This document shows positions 1 to 10,423 of a stretch of 12,118 nt of DNA, piece by piece; within the stretch, counting starts at the first letter, position 1; each line of letters begins with the position of its first letter. A program made the position numbers and the translations under genes. The DNA comes from Phycisphaerales bacterium UBA1926. Its GTDB lineage: Bacteria > Planctomycetota > Phycisphaerae > Phycisphaerales > UBA1924. Below the pieces are notes generated by a model. The model was given only the letters and a program-made list of their open reading frames with translations, was not told the DNA's origin and made no database searches. The stretch lies in NCBI GenBank assembly GCA_002337215.1, contig DDFO01000037.1, positions 1-12,118 of the forward strand. Reading direction: 5' to 3'.

Positions 1-15
1 GGAGATGGTGTGTTG

Positions 16-1158
16 CTACGACCTGAGTCTCGCGATGGATTGTCTGACGAGGTCCAGGTTGATGGTGTGGGTGTCGTAGGCGTTGCCGATGCCGTGGAGG
101 AGGGAGATGGTGAGCTGGCCGCCCAGGTGCTCGCGGAATTCTTCGAGGCCCTCGATGAGGCGGGGGTCGTCGAGGAGCGGGTGGTCGAGGGTGAAGCCGA
201 GCGAGCGGAGGGTGGCGAGGACGCGGTCGGCGTCGGGGTCGGGGAGGTCGCCGGCGAGTGACGAGTAGAGGGTGTCGAGGGCGACACCGATGGCGACGGC
301 TTCGCCGTGTCGGAGCTCGTATCCCGAGAGTTGTTCGAGTTTGTGCGCGCTCCAGTGACCGAAATCGAGGGGGCGGGCTTCGGTGAGTTCGAAGGGATCG
401 CCCCCCTCGGTGATGTGCCGGAGGTGGAGCAGGGCGCTGTCGCGGATCACGGGTTCGGCGGCGGTGAGGTCGCGGGCGGCGATCGCGGCGGCGGCGGACT
501 CGATGCGGTCGAAAAACGCGGCGTCCTTGACGAGCGCGACCTTGACGGCTTCGGAGAATCCCGATGTCCAGTCGCGGTCGGTGAGGGTGGTGAGCAGGTC
601 GAGGTCGTTGATCACGGCGTGTGGGACGGCGAAGGCGCCAAGGAAGTTCTTTTTGCCGAAGTGGTTGATGCCGTTCTTGACACCGACGCCCGAGTCGTCC
701 TGGGCAAGCGTTGTGGACGGGAGGCGGACGAGGCGGATGCCGCGGTGGGCGATGGCGGCGGCGTAGCCCGCGAGGTCGAGGAGAGCGCCGCCGCCGACAG
801 CGATGAGATAGGAGCGGCGGCAGAGATGGGCGGCGTCGATGAGGCGAAGTGTCGACTCGAGAATCGCGGGTTCGTTCTTGGCGATCTCGCCGCCCGGCAT
901 GGTGACTGGGTCATGGGCGAGGTGGATGGATTCGTGCGCATTGGCGTAGGCAACGGCGCGGTCGGGGAGGTCGGGCTGGGCGTTGACAAGGCCCGCGTCG
1001 AGGATGAACGCGACGCGGGCCTTCGCGGCGTCGGCGGTGGTCGGGTCGAGCGTCTCGGCCAGGATCGCATTGGCTGGGTCGAGGGCGTTTCGCGTGATGA
1101 GGAGGCGGTGCTCGAAGGGGACAGCGAAGGGGGTGTGGAACGGAGTCTCGGCGTACAT
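16..1158 (-). CDS. Sugar-phosphate cyclase of the 3-dehydroquinate synthase family (EboD-like)
   Basis: A 380-residue protein with the fold of 3-dehydroquinate synthase, an NAD- and divalent-metal-dependent enzyme that cyclises a sugar phosphate. Visible motifs are the nucleotide-binding GGG at residues 122-124 with D128, a PSTTLAQDDSGVG stretch, and three probable metal ligands E203 (SGFSEAVK), H268 (DFGHWSAHKLE) and H284 (RHGEAV). The H268-H284 spacing of 16 is that expected for AroB. The FGHWSAHKLE motif and the GGDPFE stretch before it differ from the usual AroB LGHTFGHAIE and resemble the EboD branch, which lies in clusters for an unknown exported metabolite; this branch assignment is from memory. 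The start is ATG at 1158: the frame stays open to 1548, but the extra stretch is S/R/T-rich and overlaps the tricorn gene. No clear Shine-Dalgarno site precedes the ATG. The product is probably cytoplasmic. It is the last gene seen on this strand, so partners may lie beyond the left edge. Confidence 0.85.
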   Translation of the reverse strand: MYAETPFHTPFAVPFEHRLLITRNALDPANAILAETLDPTTADAAKARVAFILDAGLVNAQPDLPDRAVAYANAHESIHLAHDPVTMPGGEIAKNEPAILESTLRLIDAAHLCRRSYLIAVGGGALLDLAGYAAAIAHRGIRLVRLPSTTLAQDDSGVGVKNGINHFGKKNFLGAFAVPHAVINDLDLLTTLTDRDWTSGFSEAVKVALVKDAAFFDRIESAAAAIAARDLTAAEPVIRDSALLHLRHITEGGDPFELTEARPLDFGHWSAHKLEQLSGYELRHGEAVAIGVALDTLYSSLAGDLPDPDADRVLATLRSLGFTLDHPLLDDPRLIEGLEEFREHLGGQLTISLLHGIGNAYDTHTINLDLVRQSIARLRS

Positions 1159-1178
1159 ATTGAGTGAGGATAGAGGAG

Positions 1179-1198
1179 GGCGGGACGCCTGTCCTACC
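1179..1198. repeat. Short palindromic G+C-rich element, possible dispersed repeat
   Basis: The 20 bases contain two mutually exclusive small hairpins: GGCG/CGCC at 1179-1182 and 1186-1189, and GGAC/GTCC at 1183-1186 and 1191-1194. On the minus strand it contains GGACAGGCGTCCCGCC, which resembles short interspersed repeats I recall from planctomycete and related genomes. Only one copy is in this window, so repeat status is inferred. It lies in the leader of the sugar-phosphate cyclase gene, about 20 bases upstream of its ATG. Confidence 0.35.
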
Positions 1199-1226
1199 GA
1201 ACAGCCAGAGAGTAGCGTGCGCGCAC

Positions 1227-1255
1227 GAAAAAGCCCGGCGGATACCCGCCGGGCT
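1227..1255 (-). terminator. Intrinsic terminator of the tricorn protease gene
   Basis: A perfect 10-bp stem (AGCCCGGCGG at 1232-1241 and its complement at 1246-1255) closes a 4-base loop. Read on the minus strand, the stem is followed directly by a T run (complement of A at 1228-1232). It lies about 40 bases past the tricorn stop codon, so it should end that transcript before the cyclase gene. The cyclase gene therefore probably has its own promoter within about 1159-1226, although I see no convincing -35/-10 pair there. Confidence 0.85.
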
Positions 1256-1294
1256 GTGAAGAGAACGAGTTCTCGGCGACCGCTCAAGGGTCGA

Positions 1295-5107
<3,813 letters not shown>

Positions 5108-5113
5108 GTGGTT

Positions 5114-5117
5114 CTCC
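5114..5117 (-). promoter_or_regulatory. Ribosome binding site of the tricorn gene
   Basis: On the minus strand GGAG is followed by six bases (AACCAC) and then the ATG ending at 5107. This fixes the start at MNRQ rather than at the in-frame TTG four codons upstream, which would place the site inside the coding sequence. Confidence 0.7.
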
Positions 5118-5208
5118 AATGCGATGGGACTTCCCAGTTCGATTCTTTCGAGTTGGCTCAGCGTCGTGGCGGCTCGACTCTGATCGATTCTTCATGCGGA
5201 CTCGTGAT

Positions 5209-5229
5209 CGTGCTGTCTCGCGCAGCACG
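5209..5229. repeat. Inverted repeat in the divergent region
   Basis: Two perfect 7-base arms (CGTGCTG and CAGCACG) flank a 7-base spacer. The element is about 100 bases upstream of the tricorn start and about 285 bases upstream of the transporter start. It could be a regulator-binding site or a hairpin in the tricorn leader; nothing distinguishes these, and chance is possible. Confidence 0.3.
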
Positions 5230-5513
5230 GGTCCATCCGAGACGGGGTTCAGCATACCGGCTTCCGCCCTGGTGCCCCGACACGCTCGGCCCGATTCGTG
5301 GTAGCATCCCGGCCCGAGACCCTGCACGCGTCGCGCGGCGCGCACCGGAGGCCGAATGCAACTGCAGATTGGGATGCACGCCGCGGCGATTTCTGTCACG
5401 AGACGGATCATTTTTGATGACCGGGGCTCGGAATCGGTTCACTGCTGCCGGCGGGCGACCGGAACGGATTGTGATTTGCACGTTGAGCGCTGTCGGGCGC
5501 GGGGAGCGGACGG

Positions 5514-6860
5514 ATGAGCGACGCGACGGCTGGGACGAAGAGCGGATTCGGCACGCTGACGCTGCTGAGCGTGATGATGTTCCTGCAGTTCTTTCTCTGG
5601 GGCGCGTGGTTCGTGACGCTCGGGCCTTTCATGGGCTCGAAGGGGTTCGGCGCGACGGAGATCGGGAACGCGTACACGACGGCCCCGATCGCGGCGATCC
5701 TCGCCCCGCTTTTCCTCGGCATGGTCGCCGACCGGTTCTTCTCGAGCGAGAAGGTCATGGCGGCGCTGCACCTGCTGGGGGGCGTGCTGCTGTGTCTCGC
5801 ACCCGCAGCCGCGGGGACTGGCAACGCGTGGCTCTTCATCGGCGTGCTGCTCGTGCACATGTTGTGCTACATGCCGACGCTCGGGCTGAGCAACACGGTG
5901 GCGTTCCACGCGATGGACAAGCCCGACAAGCAGTTCCCGCTCGTCCGGGTCTGGGGAACGATCGGATGGATCGTCGCGGGCTTCACCGTGGGCGCGATGG
6001 CCGCCAAGCTGGCGGTGACCGACGGCCTCGACGACGCGGCGGCGGAATCGGCCCGCGCGGCGGTGCCGGCCTTCTTCTATGTCGCGGGCGGCTCGGGCAT
6101 CCTGCTCGGACTGTTCAGCTTCTTTCTCCCCCACACGCCCGCGCCTGCGAAGGGGCAGCCTTTCAAACTCGGGACCGCGCTCGGTGCCGACGCGCTCTCG
6201 CTCATGAAGAACCGCTCGTTCGCGGTGTTCATCGTCTGCTCGATGTTGATCTGCATACCGCTCGCGGCCTACTACGCGTTCGCGGCGAGCTACGCGGGGA
6301 CGGCGGGGATGCAGGATGTTCCGATCAAGATGACGTTCGGGCAGATGAGCGAGATCCTGTTCATGCTCGTGATGCCGCTGATGTTCGCTCGGCTGGGTGT
6401 GAAATGGATGCTCGCGGTCGGGATGCTCGCGTGGGTCGCTCGGTATGGCCTGTTCGCCGGTGCCTGGGACGGTGCGCAGGGTCAGCACATCATGTGGATG
6501 ATCATCGGCGGCATCGTCCTCCACGGCATCTGCTACGACTTCTTCTTTGTCACCGGGCAGATCTATACCGAGCAGACCGCGCCCAAGCATGTGCGTGCGC
6601 AGGCACAAGGCTTCCTCGTGCTCGTGACACAGGGTGTCGGGATGCTGATCGGCAACCAGGTGTTCGCGCGCCTTGTTGCTCGGTATACCGCCGAGGACGG
6701 GTCCGTCGCGTGGCAGACGGTCTGGGCGATCCCCGCGGCGTTCGCGTTCGTCGTTCTTGTTGTGTTTGTATTGCTATTCAAGAACGGGAAGAAAGCACAG
6801 CCGGAGATCGCCGCCGATCAACCCTTGAGTTCGGGAGAGGGCTCGCCGGTTCCGGCCTGA
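5514..6860 (+). CDS. MFS transporter, nucleoside:H+ symporter-like
   Basis: A 448-residue inner-membrane carrier with about twelve hydrophobic helices, among them LSVMMFLQFFLWGAWFVTLG (about 18-37), VWGTIGWIVAGFTVG (about 144-158) and a C-terminal helix rich in F and V (about 410-430). The GMVADRFF stretch after the second helix is an MFS motif-A-like loop. The N-terminal FLQFFLWGAWF pattern and overall length fit the nucleoside:proton symporter group (NupG/XapB-like). In planctomycetes such carriers often sit beside sugar-modifying oxidoreductases, so the substrate may be a nucleoside, a sugar or another small polar compound. The start is ATG at 5514 with GGGGAG about seven bases upstream. 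It is the first gene of the plus-strand cluster, with a 78-base gap to the next gene. The family call is firm; the substrate is unknown. Confidence 0.88.
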   Translation: MSDATAGTKSGFGTLTLLSVMMFLQFFLWGAWFVTLGPFMGSKGFGATEIGNAYTTAPIAAILAPLFLGMVADRFFSSEKVMAALHLLGGVLLCLAPAAAGTGNAWLFIGVLLVHMLCYMPTLGLSNTVAFHAMDKPDKQFPLVRVWGTIGWIVAGFTVGAMAAKLAVTDGLDDAAAESARAAVPAFFYVAGGSGILLGLFSFFLPHTPAPAKGQPFKLGTALGADALSLMKNRSFAVFIVCSMLICIPLAAYYAFAASYAGTAGMQDVPIKMTFGQMSEILFMLVMPLMFARLGVKWMLAVGMLAWVARYGLFAGAWDGAQGQHIMWMIIGGIVLHGICYDFFFVTGQIYTEQTAPKHVRAQAQGFLVLVTQGVGMLIGNQVFARLVARYTAEDGSVAWQTVWAIPAAFAFVVLVVFVLLFKNGKKAQPEIAADQPLSSGEGSPVPA

Positions 6861-6881
6861 TTTTCGCGCGCATTGGAACGG

Positions 6882-6910
6882 TTGCGAGCGGGGCCTCTCG
6901 GCCGTAGCCT
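6882..6910 (+). promoter_or_regulatory. Weak sigma70-like promoter candidate upstream of the first oxidoreductase gene
   Basis: TTGCGA at 6882-6887 and TAGCCT at 6905-6910 are 17 bases apart, matching four and three of six consensus positions. The pair lies in the 78-base gap after the transporter. It may give extra expression of the downstream genes. The -10 match is poor, so this is tentative. Confidence 0.2.
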
Positions 6911-6938
6911 GATAGAGGTTTACCACAACGGAGCTTGC

Positions 6939-8252
6939 ATGATGACACCCCCCAGCGATTCTCGTCGTGACTTTCTGATCAAGGCCGGCATGCTCGCCGG
7001 AGCCGCGGCGCTGATGCCCTCTCTGACCTCGACCGCGGCGCCGATGCCCGGCAAGCGCGGCGCACGGATCAGGCCCCCGAAGGCGGGAGAAACGATCCGC
7101 GTGGGCGTGATCGGGACGGGCGGCATGGGCACCGGGCACTGCGTCGCGATCCCGACGCTCGTCAAGCAGGGGCACGCCGACGTCGAGATCATCGCGGTCT
7201 GCGATGTGTGCGACATCCATTCGAACAACGCGGCCGACAAGATCCAGAGCATCCAGGGCTCGCGGCCTGACACGTACCGCGACTACCGCGAGCTGCTGGC
7301 GCGCGACGATATCCACGGCGTGCTGATCGCGAGCCCCGAGCACTGGCACGCGAAGCACGCGATCGACACGATGATGGCGGGCAAGGATGTCTACTGCGAA
7401 AAGCCGATGACGCTCGAACTCTCGGGCGCGCTCGCGATGCGAGCGACAGCGAAGGCGAACCCGGACGTCATCTGCCAGATCGGCACGCAGAAGATCATGC
7501 TGCCCAAGTACATCGCGGCAAAGAAACTGATCGAGGACGGGGCGATCGGCGTGCCGACGTTCAGCCAGACCTCGTACTGCCGAAACAACCCGAACGGCGA
7601 GTGGAACTATTACGGGCTCAACCCCGACTGGAAGCCGGGCGAGAACCTTGATTGGAAGGCCTGGCTCGGCGACAAGAAGATGCGGGACTGGGACCCGTTG
7701 ATCTTCGCCCGCTGGCGTCGGTACCGAGACTTCTCGACGGGGATCATCGGGGACCTGCTGGTCCACGAGGTCACGCCGCTCTACATGTGCGTGGAAAAAG
7801 CCGCAGGCTGGCCGACGCGTGTTGTCGCGGCGGGCTCGCACCTCGTCGACAAGGAAATGGAGAATCACGACCAGGTCAACCTGCTGACGACGTTTGAGAG
7901 CGGGCACCAGATGACCGTCGCGGGCTCGACGTGTAACGAGGTGGGTCTCGAGAACCTGATCCGCGGTCACGAGGGCAACATCTACCTCAACAGCAAGGAT
8001 TGCGTTGTTCGACCGACGCGCCCCTACGCGGACATCACCGATCCGCAGAACATCACCTTTGAGGACATCGGCAACGACCAGGACAAGCTCCGGCTCAACT
8101 GGTTTAAGGTCATGCGCGATCGGACCGAGCCGGACAGCAACATCGAGCGGGGCGTCCGTGTCATGGTCATGGTCGATCTCGCGACCCGTTCGATCTGGAG
8201 CGGCAAGGCGTGGGAATTCGACCCGGAGTCGATGACCGCACGACCGGTGTGA
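6939..8252 (+). CDS. Tat-exported Gfo/Idh/MocA-family oxidoreductase
   Basis: A 437-residue NAD(P)-dependent dehydrogenase-type protein. The N-terminus has a twin-arginine signal (SRRDFLIK at residues 8-15, then the hydrophobic AGMLAGAAALMP), so it is probably exported folded with its cofactor, as is known for Zymomonas glucose-fructose oxidoreductase. The Rossmann domain starts with VGVIGTGGMG (GxGxxG at 59-64). The family EKP motif is intact at E154-K155-P156, with K155 the expected catalytic lysine. A later GDLLVHEVTPLY segment carries H276, the likely second catalytic residue. Substrates of the family are sugars, cyclitols and related polyols; this one cannot be named. Two adjacent ATG codons (6939 and 6942) follow GGAG at 6930-6933; either could start the protein. 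The stop TGA overlaps the GTG start of the ApbE gene, so the two are translationally coupled. Confidence 0.93.
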   Translation: MMTPPSDSRRDFLIKAGMLAGAAALMPSLTSTAAPMPGKRGARIRPPKAGETIRVGVIGTGGMGTGHCVAIPTLVKQGHADVEIIAVCDVCDIHSNNAADKIQSIQGSRPDTYRDYRELLARDDIHGVLIASPEHWHAKHAIDTMMAGKDVYCEKPMTLELSGALAMRATAKANPDVICQIGTQKIMLPKYIAAKKLIEDGAIGVPTFSQTSYCRNNPNGEWNYYGLNPDWKPGENLDWKAWLGDKKMRDWDPLIFARWRRYRDFSTGIIGDLLVHEVTPLYMCVEKAAGWPTRVVAAGSHLVDKEMENHDQVNLLTTFESGHQMTVAGSTCNEVGLENLIRGHEGNIYLNSKDCVVRPTRPYADITDPQNITFEDIGNDQDKLRLNWFKVMRDRTEPDSNIERGVRVMVMVDLATRSIWSGKAWEFDPESMTARPV

Positions 8253-9130
8253 GCCCGCCCGATCACGCACGAATTGAACCCGGCGTGCAGACCGACAACG
8301 AATACGCCCGGCTGGTCGTTGACGCGATGGGGACCCGCTTCGAGGTCCTCGTCTCGGCGGCGCGGGATGCTCGCGCGATCGCCGAGGAGGCGATCCGGCT
8401 CGTCGAGGGTTGCCACGCGGAACTGACACGGTTCGAGCCCGGGGGGATCGTCTGGCGTGTCAACCATGCGGCGGGCGAGAGCGTCCCGATCGGTGCGGAA
8501 ATCGCGGGGCTGCTCGGGCGCTGCGGCCGATACGCGCTTGAATCGGGGAACGCGTTCTCCGTCATCCGGCGCGGTTCGTGCTTCGTGCCGATGAGCGAGG
8601 GGCTCACGATCTCCGACGACAGCCGTCGGGCTGGGTTGCACTCGGTTGATCACCAACTCGACCTGGGCGGCGTAGCGAAGGGGTACGCGTTCGACCTCGT
8701 GCGCGAAGCGTTCGGAGAACTGCCGTTCGAGGCCGCGTTCCTGCACGGCGGGTCGAGCACGATCCTGGGGATCGGACTGAACGCCACCGATTACCGGGAA
8801 TCCTCCTGGACGGTCGAGATCGATCCGGGGGACGGGTCTCCCTCCCCCAGCGTTCGCTTGATCGACCGGGCGATGTCGGTCTCTTCGCAGAACGGGGATC
8901 GGCCTGGACACATCCTCGATCCCCGGACCGGGGAGGTCGCTGGAGGCGTTGGCATCGCGGCGTGCATCGGAGAATCGGCAGAGGAAACCGACGCGTGGTC
9001 GACGGCGCTGGCTGTCCTCGGGGAACGCCCGGCGTCCATGCCACAACGCCTTACCAGCGTGGTACGCTCTCAGACCGGGTGGGCCGTGGTTGGCCCGGAC
9101 GCGGACGCCGTCGGATTGCCCAAGACCTGA
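8249..9130 (+). CDS. apbE: FAD:protein FMN transferase (ApbE family)
   Basis: A 293-residue ApbE-family protein. ApbE enzymes cut FAD and attach FMN through a phosphoester bond to a threonine or serine of target flavoproteins such as NqrB, NqrC and RnfG. Visible motifs are AMGTRFEV (26-33), DLGGVAKGYAFD (138-149), LHGGSST (165-171), HILDPRTG (221-228) and DAWSTAL (248-254). D248 and T252 fit the metal-binding Asp and Thr of the family. I chose GTG at 8249 because it overlaps the upstream TGA by four bases; the frame also allows GTG at 8210, inside the upstream gene, and GTG at 8285. No signal peptide or lipobox is visible, although many ApbE proteins are exported, so this one appears cytoplasmic unless the start is misjudged. 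No target flavoprotein with a recognisable FMN-binding motif is encoded here. A degenerate repeat covers the stop codon. Confidence 0.9.
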   Translation: MSPPDHARIEPGVQTDNEYARLVVDAMGTRFEVLVSAARDARAIAEEAIRLVEGCHAELTRFEPGGIVWRVNHAAGESVPIGAEIAGLLGRCGRYALESGNAFSVIRRGSCFVPMSEGLTISDDSRRAGLHSVDHQLDLGGVAKGYAFDLVREAFGELPFEAAFLHGGSSTILGIGLNATDYRESSWTVEIDPGDGSPSPSVRLIDRAMSVSSQNGDRPGHILDPRTGEVAGGVGIAACIGESAEETDAWSTALAVLGERPASMPQRLTSVVRSQTGWAVVGPDADAVGLPKT

Positions 9131-9167
9131 TTGGCAGCGCCCTGATCGGCAGAGACCGGATAGACAG
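9123..9167 (+). repeat. Three degenerate 15-bp tandem repeats across the apbE stop codon
   Basis: The units are 9123-9137, 9138-9152 and 9153-9167. Units 1 and 2 match at 12 of 15 positions, 2 and 3 at 10, and 1 and 3 at 12. Read in the frame one base ahead of apbE they give RPDxQ three times. The first unit contains the apbE TGA. Similar GAGACC/AGACCGG words continue to 9187 up to the ribosome binding site of the next gene. Confidence 0.65.
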
Positions 9168-9193
9168 ATAGAGACCTGAGACCGGAGATTGTT

Positions 9194-10423
9194 GTGACCG
9201 AAATCGACCGCCGAGATTTTCTTGTTCAGTCCGCCGGAGCGATGGCGGCCGTGTCCCTGGTGCCCACGCTTGGCTTCGCGGGCATGAAGCTGTCGGCGCC
9301 GGTGTCGGTCGGCGTCATCGGCCTGGGGCGCCAGGGCCGGGCGATCATCGCGGAGCTCGGCGGGATTGAGGGGGTGCAGATCGGTGCGATCTGCGACACC
9401 GACGAGCGTCGGCTGCGGGCCGGCGAGCGGCGGGCCCGGGGCGCGAAGACGCATCTGGACGCGGGGCTTGTGCTCGACGACCCCTCGATAGACGCGGTGT
9501 GCATCGCGACGCCGACGCACCAGCACCGCGAGCTCGCGGAGGCGACGCTCGCCGCGGGCAAGCACGTCTATCTCGAGGCGCCGATGGCCCACACGATCGA
9601 GGACTGCCAGGCGATCGCGCGGGCGGCCCGCGACAGTGATCTGATCCTGCAGCCGGGCGTGCACGCGCGGTCGGACCCGGTCTACCAGCTCGCCCGGTCG
9701 TTCTTCCGGTCCGACGCGGTGCGAGACCTGGTCGCGATGTCGGCGGCGCGCGCTCGCAAAACGACCTGGCGGACGCCCTCGACAGATCCGCAACGGGAGA
9801 AAGAACTCAACTGGCGGCTCGACCCCGCGCTCTCCACCGGGCTCGCGGGCGAATGGGGCACGCACCAGTTCGAGGTCTTCCACTGGTACCTCGACCGCTT
9901 CCCGGTGTCGGTCAGCGGGTACGGCGATGTCCGCCTGCACAAGGACGGACGCGAGATCGCCGACACGATCTCGTGTGCGCTCGAGTTTGAGGACGGGGCG
10001 CGGCTCGACTACAACGCGACGCTCGCGAACTCGTACGGCGGGATGCACGAGCTCTTCCGCGGCACGAACGCGGCGATCAAGCTGGCGTGGAGCCACGGCT
10101 GGATGTTCAAGGAGGCGGACGCGCCGACGCAGGGCTGGGAGGTCTACGCGAACCGCCAGCAGTTCCACAACGACGAGGGCATCACGCTGATCGCGGGGGC
10201 GACCAAGCTCGCCGAGCAGGGCAAACTCAAAGAGGGGGTTGGCCTTCCCTACACACCGCTGCGGTACGCGCTGCAGGACTTCTTGAAGTCGGTGGGCGAG
10301 GGCACGCCCGCGGTGACCTCGGCCGAGGACGGCATGCGGGCGACCATCGTGGGGATTCTCACTGACAAGGCGGTGCGAGAGAAGACGACGATCTCGATCG
10401 ATCCGGAGTTGATGCGGGCATGA
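9194..10423 (+). CDS. Second Tat-exported Gfo/Idh/MocA-family protein, EKP motif altered to EAP
   Basis: A 409-residue member of the Gfo/Idh/MocA oxidoreductase family. A twin-arginine signal (DRRDFLVQ at 5-12, then AGAMAAVSLVP) predicts export by the Tat pathway. The Rossmann motif is VGVIGLGRQG (GxGxxG at 43-48). The family EKP motif reads E128-A129-P130, so the usual catalytic and nicotinamide-contacting lysine is replaced by alanine. H224 in GEWGTHQFEVFHWYLD sits where the second catalytic histidine is expected. It may therefore use a different mechanism, or bind rather than oxidise its ligand. The start is GTG at 9194 with GGAG at 9184-9187 and a six-base spacer. The gene ends in an ATGA overlap with the next gene, which suggests coupled translation. 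Family membership is secure; activity and substrate are not known. Confidence 0.9.
   Translation: MTEIDRRDFLVQSAGAMAAVSLVPTLGFAGMKLSAPVSVGVIGLGRQGRAIIAELGGIEGVQIGAICDTDERRLRAGERRARGAKTHLDAGLVLDDPSIDAVCIATPTHQHRELAEATLAAGKHVYLEAPMAHTIEDCQAIARAARDSDLILQPGVHARSDPVYQLARSFFRSDAVRDLVAMSAARARKTTWRTPSTDPQREKELNWRLDPALSTGLAGEWGTHQFEVFHWYLDRFPVSVSGYGDVRLHKDGREIADTISCALEFEDGARLDYNATLANSYGGMHELFRGTNAAIKLAWSHGWMFKEADAPTQGWEVYANRQQFHNDEGITLIAGATKLAEQGKLKEGVGLPYTPLRYALQDFLKSVGEGTPAVTSAEDGMRATIVGILTDKAVREKTTISIDPELMRA

Larger units (their letters stand above)
5108..5513. promoter_or_regulatory. Divergent intergenic region between the tricorn and transporter genes
   Basis: These 406 bases separate two divergently transcribed genes and must hold promoters for both. 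Open frames crossing it are continuations of shadow frames and show no recognisable protein. An inverted repeat is present (CGTGCTG at 5209-5215, CAGCACG at 5223-5229). I could not identify a convincing -35/-10 pair for either direction. The transporter end carries GGGGAG at 5501-5506, about seven bases before its ATG. No RNA gene or riboswitch was recognised. Confidence 0.5.

Noticed and set aside
1217..1226. Perfect 10-base palindrome GTGCGCGCAC
   Set aside because: Short alternating G/C palindromes are expected by chance in DNA of this composition, and no function is suggested by its position.
5302..5307. TAGCAT as a -10 box for the transporter gene
   Set aside because: No -35-like sequence is found at a suitable distance upstream.
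5439..6608. Minus-strand open frame of 389 codons opposite the transporter gene
   Set aside because: Arg/Glu/His-rich shadow of a membrane protein gene, with no plausible domain.
6892..6903. GGCC-TCTC-GGCC hairpin after the transporter gene
   Set aside because: The stem is only four base pairs and no T run follows, so it is not a credible terminator.
6774..8429. Minus-strand open frame of 551 codons opposite the first Gfo/Idh gene
   Set aside because: Same low-complexity Arg/Asp/Val-rich composition, with no start context or family similarity.
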